From Cronobacter muytjensii ATCC 51329 (lineage in GTDB: Bacteria > Pseudomonadota > Gammaproteobacteria > Enterobacterales > Enterobacteriaceae), in NCBI RefSeq assembly GCF_001277195.1, contig NZ_CP012268.1, forward strand, positions 1,364,001-1,428,000: DNA of 64,000 nt. The letters run 5' to 3'. Every line of letters starts with the position of its first letter. Within the stretch, counting starts at the first letter, position 1. This document shows, piece by piece, positions 16,997 to 25,662 of the stretch. Position numbers and translations under genes: made by a program. Under the pieces are notes generated by a model. It was not told the origin of the DNA, did no database searches, and saw only the letters and a program-made list of their open reading frames with translations.

Positions 16997-17506
16997 ATGT
17001 CGCAACTGTCCTTTCCCTCGTTCGATTCCACTCTGCTGGTGCGCGACGCGCATGGGCGCTATCTACCGGCATCGGCCGACGACATCCTGGAAGCTGCGCG
17101 CCAGGTCATTGACCGGAAAATGCAGCGCAGAGCAGAGTTCACTTCGCCGGCGGCGGTCAAGGAATATTTGCGTACAAAGTTGGCCAGCTTCGAGCATGAG
17201 GTGTTCGCAGTGCTGTTCATGGATACGCGCCATCGTCTGATCGAATACAGGGAGATGTTCCACGGCACCATTGACGGTGCATCGGTGTATCCGCGCGAAG
17301 TGGTCAAGGAGGCGCTGCGACTCAATGCGGCGGCGGTCGTCGTTTCGCACAACCATCCGAGCGGAAACCCCGAGCCGAGCGCGGCTGACCGGGCGCTGAC
17401 CCAGCGGCTCAAGGAAGCGTTGGGTCTGGTGGACGTGCGCGTGCTCGATCACATCATCGTTGCGGGCAACGAAACGGCATCGTTCGCCGAGCATGGGCTG
17501 ATCTAG
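16997..17506 (+). CDS. radC: RadC-like JAB/MPN-domain protein
   Basis: A 169-residue RadC (DUF2466) protein with the JAMM metalloprotease-like motif SHNHPSGNPEPSAAD (~116-130) and Glu in VFAVLFMDTRHR. RadC-like genes are common in ICEs and Tn4371-type elements carry one here. Despite the name, a DNA-repair role is not supported in E. coli; the function is unknown. A strong UUCG-loop terminator follows. Confidence 0.88.
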   Translation: MSQLSFPSFDSTLLVRDAHGRYLPASADDILEAARQVIDRKMQRRAEFTSPAAVKEYLRTKLASFEHEVFAVLFMDTRHRLIEYREMFHGTIDGASVYPREVVKEALRLNAAAVVVSHNHPSGNPEPSAADRALTQRLKEALGLVDVRVLDHIIVAGNETASFAEHGLI

Positions 17507-17512
17507 CCCAAG

Positions 17513-17531
17513 GGGGCTTCGGCCCCTTTTT
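17513..17531 (+). terminator. UUCG-tetraloop terminator after radC
   Basis: Stem GGGGC / GCCCC with loop TTCG, then five T. Located seven bases after the radC stop. Confidence 0.85.
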
Positions 17532-17571
17532 GCTGCGCCTGGTGGCATAGCTATGGCCCTCGGCCTGATGC

Positions 17572-19875
17572 TCAGGCCGTCGCAACCTGAATCATCTCGT
17601 CGTAATGTCTCTTGTCCACCTCTTCCAGCCACTGGAAGATGTGCCCGATGACGCTGTGGCTTTCGCCTGCCAAGTTTTCTGCGGATTCCTCTGTTATCTC
17701 AATAACGTCGCTATGTGAATACTTATTGATAAAGCGGTATATTTTTTCTTTAAGCTCTGGTGTCGTGATGGTGCAATCTTTTAGGCCAGCCTCCATCAAT
17801 TGACTAATGTCGCTTCGCCGCCTTGGATATTTGAAGGTGAAGAACGATTCAACAAGCTTTCGGGCGAGGTTGGCGGTCAAGAACGCCTCATCTCGATTGA
17901 GTGTCGTGTGCGCCCTGTATTCGTAGAGCTTCTTGAAGATATAGTGATATTCGGAACCGTAGTTCTTCAGTGAGTCGTCGGCATCCACAAGTTGGGAATG
18001 ACGAGGGGAGCCAGGTGGCGCATCCAGGCGATAAAAGAAGCAATTCTCGGTGTTGCCTTTTTTGACTCGATTCCTATTGGTGCCAGTGAACCAATCTCTC
18101 ACTAGCTTAAAGTACGTGAAGTTGTGAGTCAGCACAAAAAGCTGCTTGGCTTCAGTGCATTGCGTTCTCAGGAACGAGTAGGCGTGAAACAAGTGATTAG
18201 AATCAAAGCTTGAGACCGGATCATCAACGACGACGATCGTATCCTTGATGTTATTTCCATTTTCTTTGAGCTTCGTGATGAAATAGACAAATGCAATCGC
18301 AGTCTTCTCACCTTCGCTCAAATTCCCATCGTGCTCACCAACCCCGTTTCTGATGATCTCATAGCCTTTCTTCTTCTGATTGAAGTTCAGGCAAAGCTCA
18401 GAGCGGCCAATGAAGCGATGTAGGATGTCATTGAACTCCTTTGCCCCGACCGTTTCATTCGAGAGCATCGCTTCTATGGCTCCGACCTCTAGACTAATTT
18501 TTTCAATTTCCTTATGGTCGTTCTTTGCTTCTAACTCAAGGTCATTGCACTTCTTCTCACTTCCAGCATAGTCAAATTCTTGCACCTCAGCCGCAGCAAA
18601 GTGAAGCTCCAGTGCCACCTTGCTTTTTGAGGTCTCAGATTTGAAATTTGAAGTCTTATTGTTGTGCTTTCCGACGAGAGAAACAATCGACTTCAGGATG
18701 TCATTGAAATTGGTGACATCGTCTTCAACCACATCCGAGATCTGAATGTCTGTCTTCCCAGGGTCTGTGATCTTGGCCTTCAGGGCTTCCCGCCATCCGT
18801 CCATTTGCTGGTCGATCTTTTCAGCAGCAGTTGCGTAGTCGTTTTGAAGCTTCTCTGCCTCGGCCGATAGTTCTTTATAAAACTCGGTCGATGCGGGAAG
18901 CTGATTAGCTGGAGCGCCTTGAGATTCAATCCATGTCGCCGCGTTCTGAAGTCGGCTCTGAAACTCCGTGAACTCCTTGCTGAAGTGGGCAGCAAGCGCC
19001 TCGGCACGAAGCTGGGTAAACGTAGCGCCGCAGAACTCGCAGGATTGCGAGTCGTGGTTTTTATGGATTTCCAAGCCTGCTTGAACCCATTCGCGGATGT
19101 CCGGGTTATCGGTCAGCCGCTGGATTGCTTGATTGACCGCCGTAGTCCCAATCAAATCTCTGATGCGGCCCGCCGCTTTCTTAAAATAGTCCGGCTCAAT
19201 GGCCGTTGAGGCGAAAGCAATGCTTGGAAGCTGATCTGGCTTGGCGGCATTCGTAAGGTCGATAACCCTCTCATCTGGAAGAACCGACTCCGCCTTGATA
19301 ATTGTCTCGCCATTATTCTGTATGAAGTTGGAGAGCTTGCGGCGGTCGTAATTCAAGTAATAACTGTCGCTCGTATCAATCGCCTGAAGTCCAAGCTTCA
19401 TTTTCTTGGCAGCATTGGTCAGGAATTTCTCCAATGACTCACGTTGCTTCTTGATATCGCTTTGCTTGTCGTCGTGAGCCTTCTTTTTCGACTGAAGCTC
19501 GCTCTTCAGCTTCTCCAGCTTCTGCAAGTCATCAATCTTCTCTTTCGCAATAAGAAGGATGCTTTTTACGGATTTGTCCCAATCAATGTTCTCATGCACG
19601 AAGCGTTGATTGAAAACATGAATATTCAATTGGGATGAGTGGAGTGTGGATTCCGTGATCGTTGAGCCATCCTCCAGAACTACTGAAAATTGGCCCGTGC
19701 TGAAGCGGGGAACCATCGAGCGAAGCTCAAAGCAAGAGAATAGATTCGATAGCGTTGACTTGCCTGTTCCATTCCAACCATAGACCAGGTTGTACCGGCC
19801 AAACTTTTGGATCTTCGTTCCATTGAAGTCGCTGAAGATTCCGAACTGTTTGAGGCGGTTGATGCAGACAATCAT
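17572..19875 (-). CDS. rloC: RloC-like anticodon nuclease (SMC-like ATPase, wobble-nucleotide-excising tRNase)
   Basis: RloC/PrrC proteins combine an ABC ATPase that senses phage or DNA damage with a tRNA-cutting C-terminus. In this 767-residue protein: Walker A GWNGTGKS at 33-40, coiled-coil regions, a zinc-hook CEFC at 279-282 that marks RloC rather than PrrC, ABC signature LSEGEK at 519-524, and Walker B VVVDDPVSSFD with D551-D552. The C-terminal domain has RxxxE (R672, E676) and a distal His (H721, YSHSD), the expected Arg-Glu-His triad. The start chosen has GGAG 8 bp upstream; two Met codons further upstream lack one. It is the only minus-strand gene in this block and is visibly AT-richer than its neighbours, suggesting acquisition as cargo. 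Confidence 0.8.
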   Translation of the reverse strand: MIVCINRLKQFGIFSDFNGTKIQKFGRYNLVYGWNGTGKSTLSNLFSCFELRSMVPRFSTGQFSVVLEDGSTITESTLHSSQLNIHVFNQRFVHENIDWDKSVKSILLIAKEKIDDLQKLEKLKSELQSKKKAHDDKQSDIKKQRESLEKFLTNAAKKMKLGLQAIDTSDSYYLNYDRRKLSNFIQNNGETIIKAESVLPDERVIDLTNAAKPDQLPSIAFASTAIEPDYFKKAAGRIRDLIGTTAVNQAIQRLTDNPDIREWVQAGLEIHKNHDSQSCEFCGATFTQLRAEALAAHFSKEFTEFQSRLQNAATWIESQGAPANQLPASTEFYKELSAEAEKLQNDYATAAEKIDQQMDGWREALKAKITDPGKTDIQISDVVEDDVTNFNDILKSIVSLVGKHNNKTSNFKSETSKSKVALELHFAAAEVQEFDYAGSEKKCNDLELEAKNDHKEIEKISLEVGAIEAMLSNETVGAKEFNDILHRFIGRSELCLNFNQKKKGYEIIRNGVGEHDGNLSEGEKTAIAFVYFITKLKENGNNIKDTIVVVDDPVSSFDSNHLFHAYSFLRTQCTEAKQLFVLTHNFTYFKLVRDWFTGTNRNRVKKGNTENCFFYRLDAPPGSPRHSQLVDADDSLKNYGSEYHYIFKKLYEYRAHTTLNRDEAFLTANLARKLVESFFTFKYPRRRSDISQLMEAGLKDCTITTPELKEKIYRFINKYSHSDVIEITEESAENLAGESHSVIGHIFQWLEEVDKRHYDEMIQVATA

Positions 19876-20424
19876 TTCTAGATCTCCGTGTTCTTGCTTT
19901 CCCATCATTTGCTTGCGAAACAAATGGTAAACGAAGAGTCCTCTTGCGTCTCCGCTTCGCGGATCGCGCTGCTCCAGGTTCGCTAGTCGCTCATCCCTGG
20001 CGGGACTGGCTTTGCCAGCCTTCCGTATCGCTGACGCCTACGGCCCGGCTTCCAGCTTCGGGCCTGCGCGCTTGCGCTTGCCGTGCGGTTCGGCACACAG
20101 GGGAGGCCGTTGCCATGTCCAGCCGTCTTCCCTGACTTCATCACCTTGTCCGCGACTGTAGCCCGCGGCCGGGGGCCGTCAAGGCGCGCAGGGCCGTGTC
20201 CTCGGCTGCGCCTGCGGGCCGCACCAACCCTGCGCTTGTTTCCTTGACAGCCCCCGTCCGCGCGCTCCTGACCGTCGCGGGCGATGAACTCAGGAAAGAC
20301 GGTGGCAACAGGGCCAACCGGGTTCCTCGTGCCGACCGCACCGAACAGCCGAAAGGCTGGGCTCCGAATCTAGGAATCCGGTGTGCGGTGTGAACAGCAA
20401 ACCTCTTTTGTCAGGAGAAAGACC
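19876..20424. other. gap between the RloC-like and DUF932 genes
   Basis: 549 bp without a supported gene. It holds the divergent promoter region of the RloC-like gene, leader-repeat copy 2 (20021-20082), and the inverted repeat CTGGC TTTG CCAG near 20006-20019. The end carries the CAGGAGAAA ribosome-binding site of the DUF932 gene. Confidence 0.5.
20021..20082 (+). repeat. leader repeat, copy 2
   Basis: Same ordered blocks as 16740-16798: CTGACGCCT, CCCGGCT, GGGCCTGCGCGCT, CGCTTGCC. Untranslated context. Confidence 0.5.
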
Positions 20425-21252
20425 ATGCAACTCGCATCCCGTTTCGCTTCCCGCTCCCCCTCGCTGCGCAGCGATTACCCGCTGTCCGACGACCAGATTC
20501 ACCGCGTGGCCCCGTCCATCTTCGCGGACGCGCCGCACGAGAGCCGTTCGCAGCGGTATGCCTACATCCCCACCGCCGCCGTGCTGACCGAGCTTCGCAA
20601 AGAAGGCTTCCAGCCTTTCATGGTGACGCAAACCCGCGTGCGCGATGAAGGCAAGCGCGAGCACACCAAACACATGATTCGCTTGCGCCACGCCAGCCAG
20701 ATCAACGGCGCGGAGGCCAACGAAATCGTGCTGCTGAACTCGCACGACGGCACCAGCAGCTATCAGATGCTGGCCGGAATGTTCCGGTTCGTGTGCAGCA
20801 ATGGCCTTGTCTGCGGCAACGCCGTGGCCGATGTGCGAGTGCCCCATAAAGGCGACGTGGCCGGTCTGGTCATTGAGGGCGCTTACGAAGTCTTGAGCGG
20901 TTTCGACCGGGTGAAGGAATCGCGCGATGCCATGCGCGGCATCACCTTGGACGATGGCGAATCCGAAGTGTTCGCCCGCGCCGCGCTCGCCCTCAAGTAC
21001 GACGACCCGGACAAGCCCGCGCCCATCACGGAATCGCAAATCCTGATGCCGCGCCGCTTCGACGACCGCCGCCCCGACCTGTGGAGCGTGTTCAACCGCA
21101 CCCAAGAAAACCTGACCCAAGGCGGACTGCGTGGCCGCAGCGCCAACGGGCGCCGCCAGCAAACCCGCCCGGTGCAGGGCATCGACCAAAACATCCGACT
21201 GAATCGTGCCCTCTGGCTGCTGGCCGATGGCATGCGCCAGTTGAAAGCCTGA
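20425..21252 (+). CDS. DUF932 domain-containing protein
   Basis: A 275-residue DUF932 (phage/plasmid-like, YubP-type) protein of unknown function. Recognisable blocks are RYAYIPTAAVLTEL, HMIRLRH, LNSHDGTSSYQMLAGMFRF and CSNGLVCGN. A good CAGGAGAAA site precedes the ATG. Such genes regularly sit beside parB in Tn4371-like and related ICEs. Confidence 0.88.
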   Translation: MQLASRFASRSPSLRSDYPLSDDQIHRVAPSIFADAPHESRSQRYAYIPTAAVLTELRKEGFQPFMVTQTRVRDEGKREHTKHMIRLRHASQINGAEANEIVLLNSHDGTSSYQMLAGMFRFVCSNGLVCGNAVADVRVPHKGDVAGLVIEGAYEVLSGFDRVKESRDAMRGITLDDGESEVFARAALALKYDDPDKPAPITESQILMPRRFDDRRPDLWSVFNRTQENLTQGGLRGRSANGRRQQTRPVQGIDQNIRLNRALWLLADGMRQLKA

Positions 21253-21332
21253 ATCCCTACGCGGCAAGGGCAGGCAGCAGCCCTTGTCGCTTTCTTCGCT
21301 GCTGCATCCCTGAACAGATAGGAGTTATCACC

Positions 21333-23408
21333 ATGAACGCCGTTACCCAAACCGAAGCCCGCGCCATCAACACCGCCGCCGCTATCCCGCTGGAAGCCGC
21401 TGATCCGACCAAGAACCTGATTCTGGTTCCGCTGTCGCGGCTGGTGTCGCGCCCCACTGGCCGCAACGTGCGCAAGACCCCGCGCATGTCCATTCCCGAA
21501 CTCGCCGCCAGCATCCAGCGTGTCGGCCTGCTGCAAAACCTCATCGTGATTGCCGCCGCCGATGGCAAGCATTACGAAGTCGTGGCCGGTGGCCGTCGCC
21601 TCGCAGCGTTGAAGCTGCTGGCGAAGAAGCACCGCATCAGCAAGGAATGGGAGGTGCCTTGCCTGCTGGTGGCCGATGGCACCGCACGCACGGCCAGCCT
21701 GACCGAGAACGTGCAGCGAGAAGCCATGCACCCCGCCGACCAGTTCGAGGCGTTCGCCGCGCTGGTGGGCGAAGGCCGCAGCATCGAGGATATTGCAGCG
21801 GATTTTTCCGTCACGCCGCTGGTGGTGCAGCGCCGCTTGAAACTTGCCAACGTCTCGCCGCGCCTGCTGGCCGACTATCGCGCCGAGGTCGTGAGCCTTG
21901 ACCAGTTGATGGCCCTTGCCATCACCGACGACCACGCCGCGCAGGAAGCCGCGTTCTACGGTGCGCCGACATGGCAGCGCAGCCCGCACAACCTGCGCGA
22001 CCGTCTGACCGAACGCGAAATCGACGCCTACCGGCATCCGCTGCTGCGCTTTGTCGGGCTGGACGGCTACGAGCAGGAAGGCGGTGGCATCCGCCGCGAC
22101 CTGTTCGCGGAGGGCGACAAAGGCGTGTATCTGACCGATGCCGCACTGCTGGAACGGCTGGCGCAAGACAAGCTGGCAGGTATCGCCGCCATGGTGAAGG
22201 CCGAGGGCTGGGCGTGGGTGGATGCCACGCCGGGCATGACCCATGCGGATTTGCAAGCCTTCCAGCGTGCTCCAAGGGAACGCCGCAGCCCGAACAAGCG
22301 CGACGCGCAGCGCATCGAGAAGCTGCAAACCAAGCTGCACGAACTGGCCGAGGCGGTGGATGCCGCGCTGGATGACGAGGACGAGGAAAAGGCCGATGCC
22401 TTGCAGGAAGAAGGCGAACGCCTGGGCGAGCAGTTGCAGGCGCTGGACGATAGCTTGCTGGACTATGCGGCCAATGTGAAAGCCGCAGCCGGTGCCATCG
22501 TCACCATCGACCGCGACGGGCAGGCCGCGATTCATCGCGGGCTGCTGCGCGAAGCGGAGGCCAAGGCACTGCGCACGCTGGAACGGCTGCGGCAGGGTTT
22601 CGGCAGCGAAGGCGAAGCCGCGAACGAGGACGAAGGCGAAGGCGAGGACGACGAGCAGCCCAAGACCGCCACAATGTCCGACCGACTGGCGCAGCGGTTG
22701 AGCGCGCACCGTACCGCCGCGCTGCAAATCGAAGTGGCCCGGCATCCGCAAGCCGCGCTGGCCGCCGTGGTGCATGGCATGGTGCAGACCGTCTTGCAGG
22801 AAAGCCACTACGGCCACGAGCTGCCGCTGGGCGTGCGCCTCACGGTGCAAGACCGGCTGGAACGCATGGCCCCGGACTGGCCGGAATCACCCGCCGCCGT
22901 GGCGCTGCGCGAACTGCAACAGGTGGCAGGCGAAACCTTGCCGGAGGACAGCGCCGAACTGTTCGCTGCGCTGCTGGCGAAATCACAGGATGAACTGGTG
23001 CGGCTGCTGGCAGTGTGCGCAGCTTCCACGGTGGACGTGGTGACGCCTCGCGCCACGCCGCACCAGCCCGGCGCGGAACTAGCGCAGGCCGTGGGGCTGG
23101 ATATGGCCGCGTGGTGGCAGCCCACCAATGAGGGTTATTTCCGGCATGTGCCGAAGGCAGCGATTCTGGAAGCCGTTGGCGAGTTAGCGCCCTCGCACGT
23201 CACCCGACTGGCGAAGTTGAAGAAGGGCGACATTGCCAGCGAAGCCGAACGGCTGGCCGCTGGCACCGGCTGGATGCCCGCCATCTTCCGCACCGAAGGC
23301 CCGCAGCAGGCCGGGCAGGACGTGCCTGCGGATGGCGAAGCCGAAGCGCTGGAACAAGCGGCCGCCGTGGCGGATGACCAGCCGCAGGCCGAGGCTTTGG
23401 CCGCGTGA
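21333..23408 (+). CDS. parB: large ParB/Spo0J-family protein
   Basis: A 691-residue protein whose N-terminal third is a ParB/Spo0J nucleotide-binding domain: RPTGRNVRK, VGLLQNLIVI, GGRRLAALK (~87-95) and TENVQREAMHPADQFEAF. A KorB-like helix-turn-helix follows (IEDIAADFSVTPLVVQRRL). A long acidic and charged central segment (DDEDEEKADA, EDEGEGEDDE) and an ICE-type C-terminal domain complete it. It is separated from its ParA partner (28668-29306) by several genes. Its role is probably maintenance of the excised element. AGGAG precedes the ATG. Confidence 0.88.
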   Translation: MNAVTQTEARAINTAAAIPLEAADPTKNLILVPLSRLVSRPTGRNVRKTPRMSIPELAASIQRVGLLQNLIVIAAADGKHYEVVAGGRRLAALKLLAKKHRISKEWEVPCLLVADGTARTASLTENVQREAMHPADQFEAFAALVGEGRSIEDIAADFSVTPLVVQRRLKLANVSPRLLADYRAEVVSLDQLMALAITDDHAAQEAAFYGAPTWQRSPHNLRDRLTEREIDAYRHPLLRFVGLDGYEQEGGGIRRDLFAEGDKGVYLTDAALLERLAQDKLAGIAAMVKAEGWAWVDATPGMTHADLQAFQRAPRERRSPNKRDAQRIEKLQTKLHELAEAVDAALDDEDEEKADALQEEGERLGEQLQALDDSLLDYAANVKAAAGAIVTIDRDGQAAIHRGLLREAEAKALRTLERLRQGFGSEGEAANEDEGEGEDDEQPKTATMSDRLAQRLSAHRTAALQIEVARHPQAALAAVVHGMVQTVLQESHYGHELPLGVRLTVQDRLERMAPDWPESPAAVALRELQQVAGETLPEDSAELFAALLAKSQDELVRLLAVCAASTVDVVTPRATPHQPGAELAQAVGLDMAAWWQPTNEGYFRHVPKAAILEAVGELAPSHVTRLAKLKKGDIASEAERLAAGTGWMPAIFRTEGPQQAGQDVPADGEAEALEQAAAVADDQPQAEALAA

Positions 23409-23469
23409 CTTCGCACCGTAGATAGCGCCCCGGTTCCGGCTGGGGCGCTTCATGTCGAGGATGCCTGCC

Positions 23470-23679
23470 ATGACCCACCAACCCGCAAACCGCCCCCGCA
23501 TGGCGGCGACCTACGCCTCCGGCACGGTGCGTGCCCGCCGCTGGCATGGCGATGGCGACGTGCGCGGCTACCGTCCGTCGCGTAGCTGGACGGCCCGCGC
23601 CGACCTGACCGACCTGCATCCGATCACGGGCCGCGCCTTGCCGCGCGCCGTGTGGTGGATCATCGAAACCAAGGAATAA
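23470..23679 (+). CDS. small hypothetical protein downstream of parB
   Basis: A 69-residue basic, Arg/Trp-rich protein (MTHQPANRPRMAATYAS to WWIIETKE). GAGG lies nine bases before the ATG; an in-frame ATG at 23452 is possible but less well placed. I do not recognise a family. Its short distance from parB suggests the same transcript. Confidence 0.55.
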   Translation: MTHQPANRPRMAATYASGTVRARRWHGDGDVRGYRPSRSWTARADLTDLHPITGRALPRAVWWIIETKE

Positions 23680-24454
23680 CGAGCCGCACCGGCCCCAAGC
23701 CGTTCCGCCTTGGGGCCGGTGGTCAAAACTCCGGGCGCGGCGGTGGCCGCGCCCGGTTTCACTGCTCAAAGTCAAAACGCCCCTTCGCCGCCTTCGGTCA
23801 GGCGGCGAAGGGGCCGCGCACAACGGCGCTTGTGCGCGAAGAACCCACGAAGCCAGCAAGTGCTGGCGGCGCATCGCGCCGCCGACGATTCGACCGCGCC
23901 CCGCCGCAATGGGCGGGGCTTGCGCGGCTACGCCCCGGCTTGCCGCGGCAGGTTGCACGAAAGCGTGCCGTCCCCGACGCTGGCGGTTCGTTGTCTGTAC
24001 GTCACGAAGGACGGTTCACCGACACGCCGCCCGGCCTCGCTTCTATGGAGCTTCCACACCACGCCTCAAGCATGTGGCCGCGAGCTGCGGCAGGGGCGCT
24101 CTTGCCTTGTCATGGGCATTGACCTGGCCGCGTCAGGGCGCAAGCCGGTGCAGCCGTCACGCGGGATGCCGAGTCGGCCACGTCTTCATTCGGGAGCGGT
24201 CGGCCTGTGCGTCCTTGTCTTGTTGTGAATCCTGGCGGTGGCGCGGCTGCGCCTTGGGCTTCATGGCCGCAACCTTGCAGCGAAAACAATTTCCCCTGCG
24301 CTGCGCGCATTCCTCGCGGGACAAATTCTTTTCGCTTCCAGGTTCTCCACGATGTTGCGACCGCTGCGCGGTGCGACCAGCCCATCCCCCGCCGGCCGGA
24401 TCACAACAAGGACGCACTGGCGCGACCTTGTTCAACCCGAAAGGAGAAATCATC
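23680..24454. other. 775-bp gene-free region containing a hairpin array
   Basis: No supported gene. The first third is a row of seven perfect inverted repeats (see 23688-23919). The rest is GC-rich and without clear features until an AAGGAG ribosome-binding site at 24441-24446. Open frames across it lack ribosome-binding sites and recognisable products. Confidence 0.6.
23688..23919. repeat. array of seven perfect hairpins
   Basis: Seven consecutive inverted repeats with perfect stems: 23688-23720 (12 bp), 23731-23756 (11 bp), 23779-23814 (14 bp), 23815-23838 (9 bp), 23852-23867 (7 bp), 23865-23883 (8 bp; shares three bases with the one before) and 23898-23919 (8 bp). Loops are 2-9 nt. No stem is followed by a T run, so simple termination is not the evident role. 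Confidence 0.8.
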
Positions 24455-24769
24455 ATGGCTAACATCGGCACCTTCACCGCAGAGAAAGACGGCTTCACCG
24501 GCACGCTCCGCACCCTGACGCTCAACGTCAAGGTCAAGCTGGTTCCCAACGACAAGGGCGACGCCGAGAGCGCCCCGGACTTCCGCCTCCAGGCGGTCGG
24601 CCACGACATCGGCGCGGCGTGGAAGAAGACCAGCGAGGCTGGGCGGGATTACCTGTCAGTGAGCCTCGACGATCCTTCGTTCCCGGCAACCGTTTATGCC
24701 CGCCTGATCGAGAACGAGGATGGCACGCACGACCTGATCTGGTCGCGCAACAAGCCCAAGGCGGCCTGA
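24455..24769 (+). CDS. DUF736 family protein
   Basis: A 104-residue DUF736 protein (MANIGTFTAEKDGFTGTLRTL, FRLQAVGHDIGAAWKK, LDDPSFPATVYARL). DUF736 genes are typical of ICEs and plasmids in beta- and gammaproteobacteria and have no established function. A strong AAGGAG site sits nine bases before the ATG. A perfect 11-bp hairpin follows the stop. Confidence 0.88.
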   Translation: MANIGTFTAEKDGFTGTLRTLTLNVKVKLVPNDKGDAESAPDFRLQAVGHDIGAAWKKTSEAGRDYLSVSLDDPSFPATVYARLIENEDGTHDLIWSRNKPKAA

Positions 24770-25081
24770 CAGCCGCTTAGCGCGCCCCGCCCACTGCGGC
24801 GGGGCGCGATGCTGCTGATTGCAGCACCGCTCGCGCAGGATTTCTGCCGCTGCCGCGTGCTGGACACGCCCATCAGGGCGGGCCTGCATGGGTGCCTTGT
24901 GGCTCGCAATCCGTGTCAACGAGCGATCTATGGCGTGTCGGCGCTGTAAGCGCCGCCGGGCTTTCGGGCTTCGCCCCGTGCCGGCAAGCCGTCACCGCCA
25001 TACGGCTTCAATCCCTCACGCCTCCGCGCCTGTGGCGCTGCGCGCTCCGCTTGCTGCAATTCAGCGCCACACGCCAACGCG
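24770..25081. other. gap between the convergent DUF736 and XRE-regulator genes
   Basis: 312 bp. It holds a perfect 11-bp hairpin at 24781-24808 (CGCGCCCCGCC / GGCGGGGCGCG), a probable transcription end for DUF736, and a short version of the leader repeat at 25007-25057. No gene is supported. Confidence 0.5.
25007..25057 (+). repeat. leader repeat, copy 3 (shorter)
   Basis: TTCAATCCCTCACGCCTCCG and CTGCGCGCTCCGCTTGC match copies at 16740 and 20021; the middle of the unit is shorter. Confidence 0.4.
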
Positions 25082-25375
25082 CTACGGCGTGTCGGGCTCT
25101 TCCCATAGCGCCCCAAGTTCCTGGCGCACCTGTGCCAGCAAAAGGTCGGCTTCGCGGGTGCTGTCGCCGGCATAAGCCAATGTCAGCAGCGTGAGCGGAT
25201 GCACTTCCATGACCTCGCACAGATCGGCCAGCTTCTGGATAGTTGGGCTTTTCAGGTCGCGCTCCAGCGTACTCATGTAGGTGCGACTGGACACGTTGGA
25301 GAACGCTTCCTGGCTCAAACCACGCGCCTTCCTTACCGTCCGAATCGCCGCTGCCAATGAGTTCTTCGCTGCCAC
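25082..25375 (-). CDS. XRE-family helix-turn-helix regulator
   Basis: A 97-residue DNA-binding protein with a Cro/cI-type HTH near residues 8-62: AAIRTVRKARGLSQEAFSN, then YMSTLERDLKSPTIQKLADL. It is transcribed against its neighbours, the usual arrangement for an element repressor controlling the divergent maintenance genes. A 12-bp palindrome lies 40 bp upstream. Targets are unknown. Confidence 0.82.
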   Translation of the reverse strand: MAAKNSLAAAIRTVRKARGLSQEAFSNVSSRTYMSTLERDLKSPTIQKLADLCEVMEVHPLTLLTLAYAGDSTREADLLLAQVRQELGALWEEPDTP

Positions 25376-25414
25376 CTATGGTTTCCCCCAAAAACCAAGA
25401 TGACAGCCCATTGC

Positions 25415-25437
25415 GCCCTATAGGGCTACAATCTATA
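25415..25437. promoter_or_regulatory. possible XRE-regulator operator
   Basis: Perfect 12-bp palindrome GCCCTATAGGGC (25415-25426), followed after a short spacer by another CTATAG half-site, upstream of the XRE gene start. Palindrome seen; binding inferred. Confidence 0.4.
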
Positions 25438-25483
25438 GTGTTCATTTGGTGATGTTGTTTTCCTTTTCCGTGCTTTTACAGAG

Positions 25484-25625
25484 ATCCGCATCTGCGGATT
25501 TCCTCAGACCCAGGGAACCGCATCCGTGTCTTTCCTGACTTCCACCCATACGCCTTCGTGCCTCTCCGCTTTTGCGGATTGGTGCACTTGCGCATCTGTG
25601 CGTCCGTCCGCACGCACAGATGCGC
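25484..25625. repeat. two inverted repeats upstream of the DUF2958 gene
   Basis: A 7-bp stem ATCCGCA / TGCGGAT at 25484-25499. A perfect 14-bp stem GCGCATCTGTGCGT / ACGCACAGATGCGC at 25590-25625 has an 8-nt loop and ends 37 bp before the TTG start. GCGGATT recurs at 25494 and near 25574. This untranslated leader could fold strongly. Confidence 0.6.
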
Positions 25626-25662
25626 CTCGGCGATTGCGTGTATTCGTGGAAGGGGCGCGACC

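Noticed and set aside
20883..22850. 655-residue open frame antisense to parB
   Set aside because: It is a shadow frame of a GC-rich gene: low-complexity His/Gln/Arg composition, no motif and no ribosome-binding site, while the plus strand encodes a clear ParB.
23688..23919. Row of intrinsic terminators
   Set aside because: None of the seven stems is followed by a T run, and consecutive terminators would not need seven copies.
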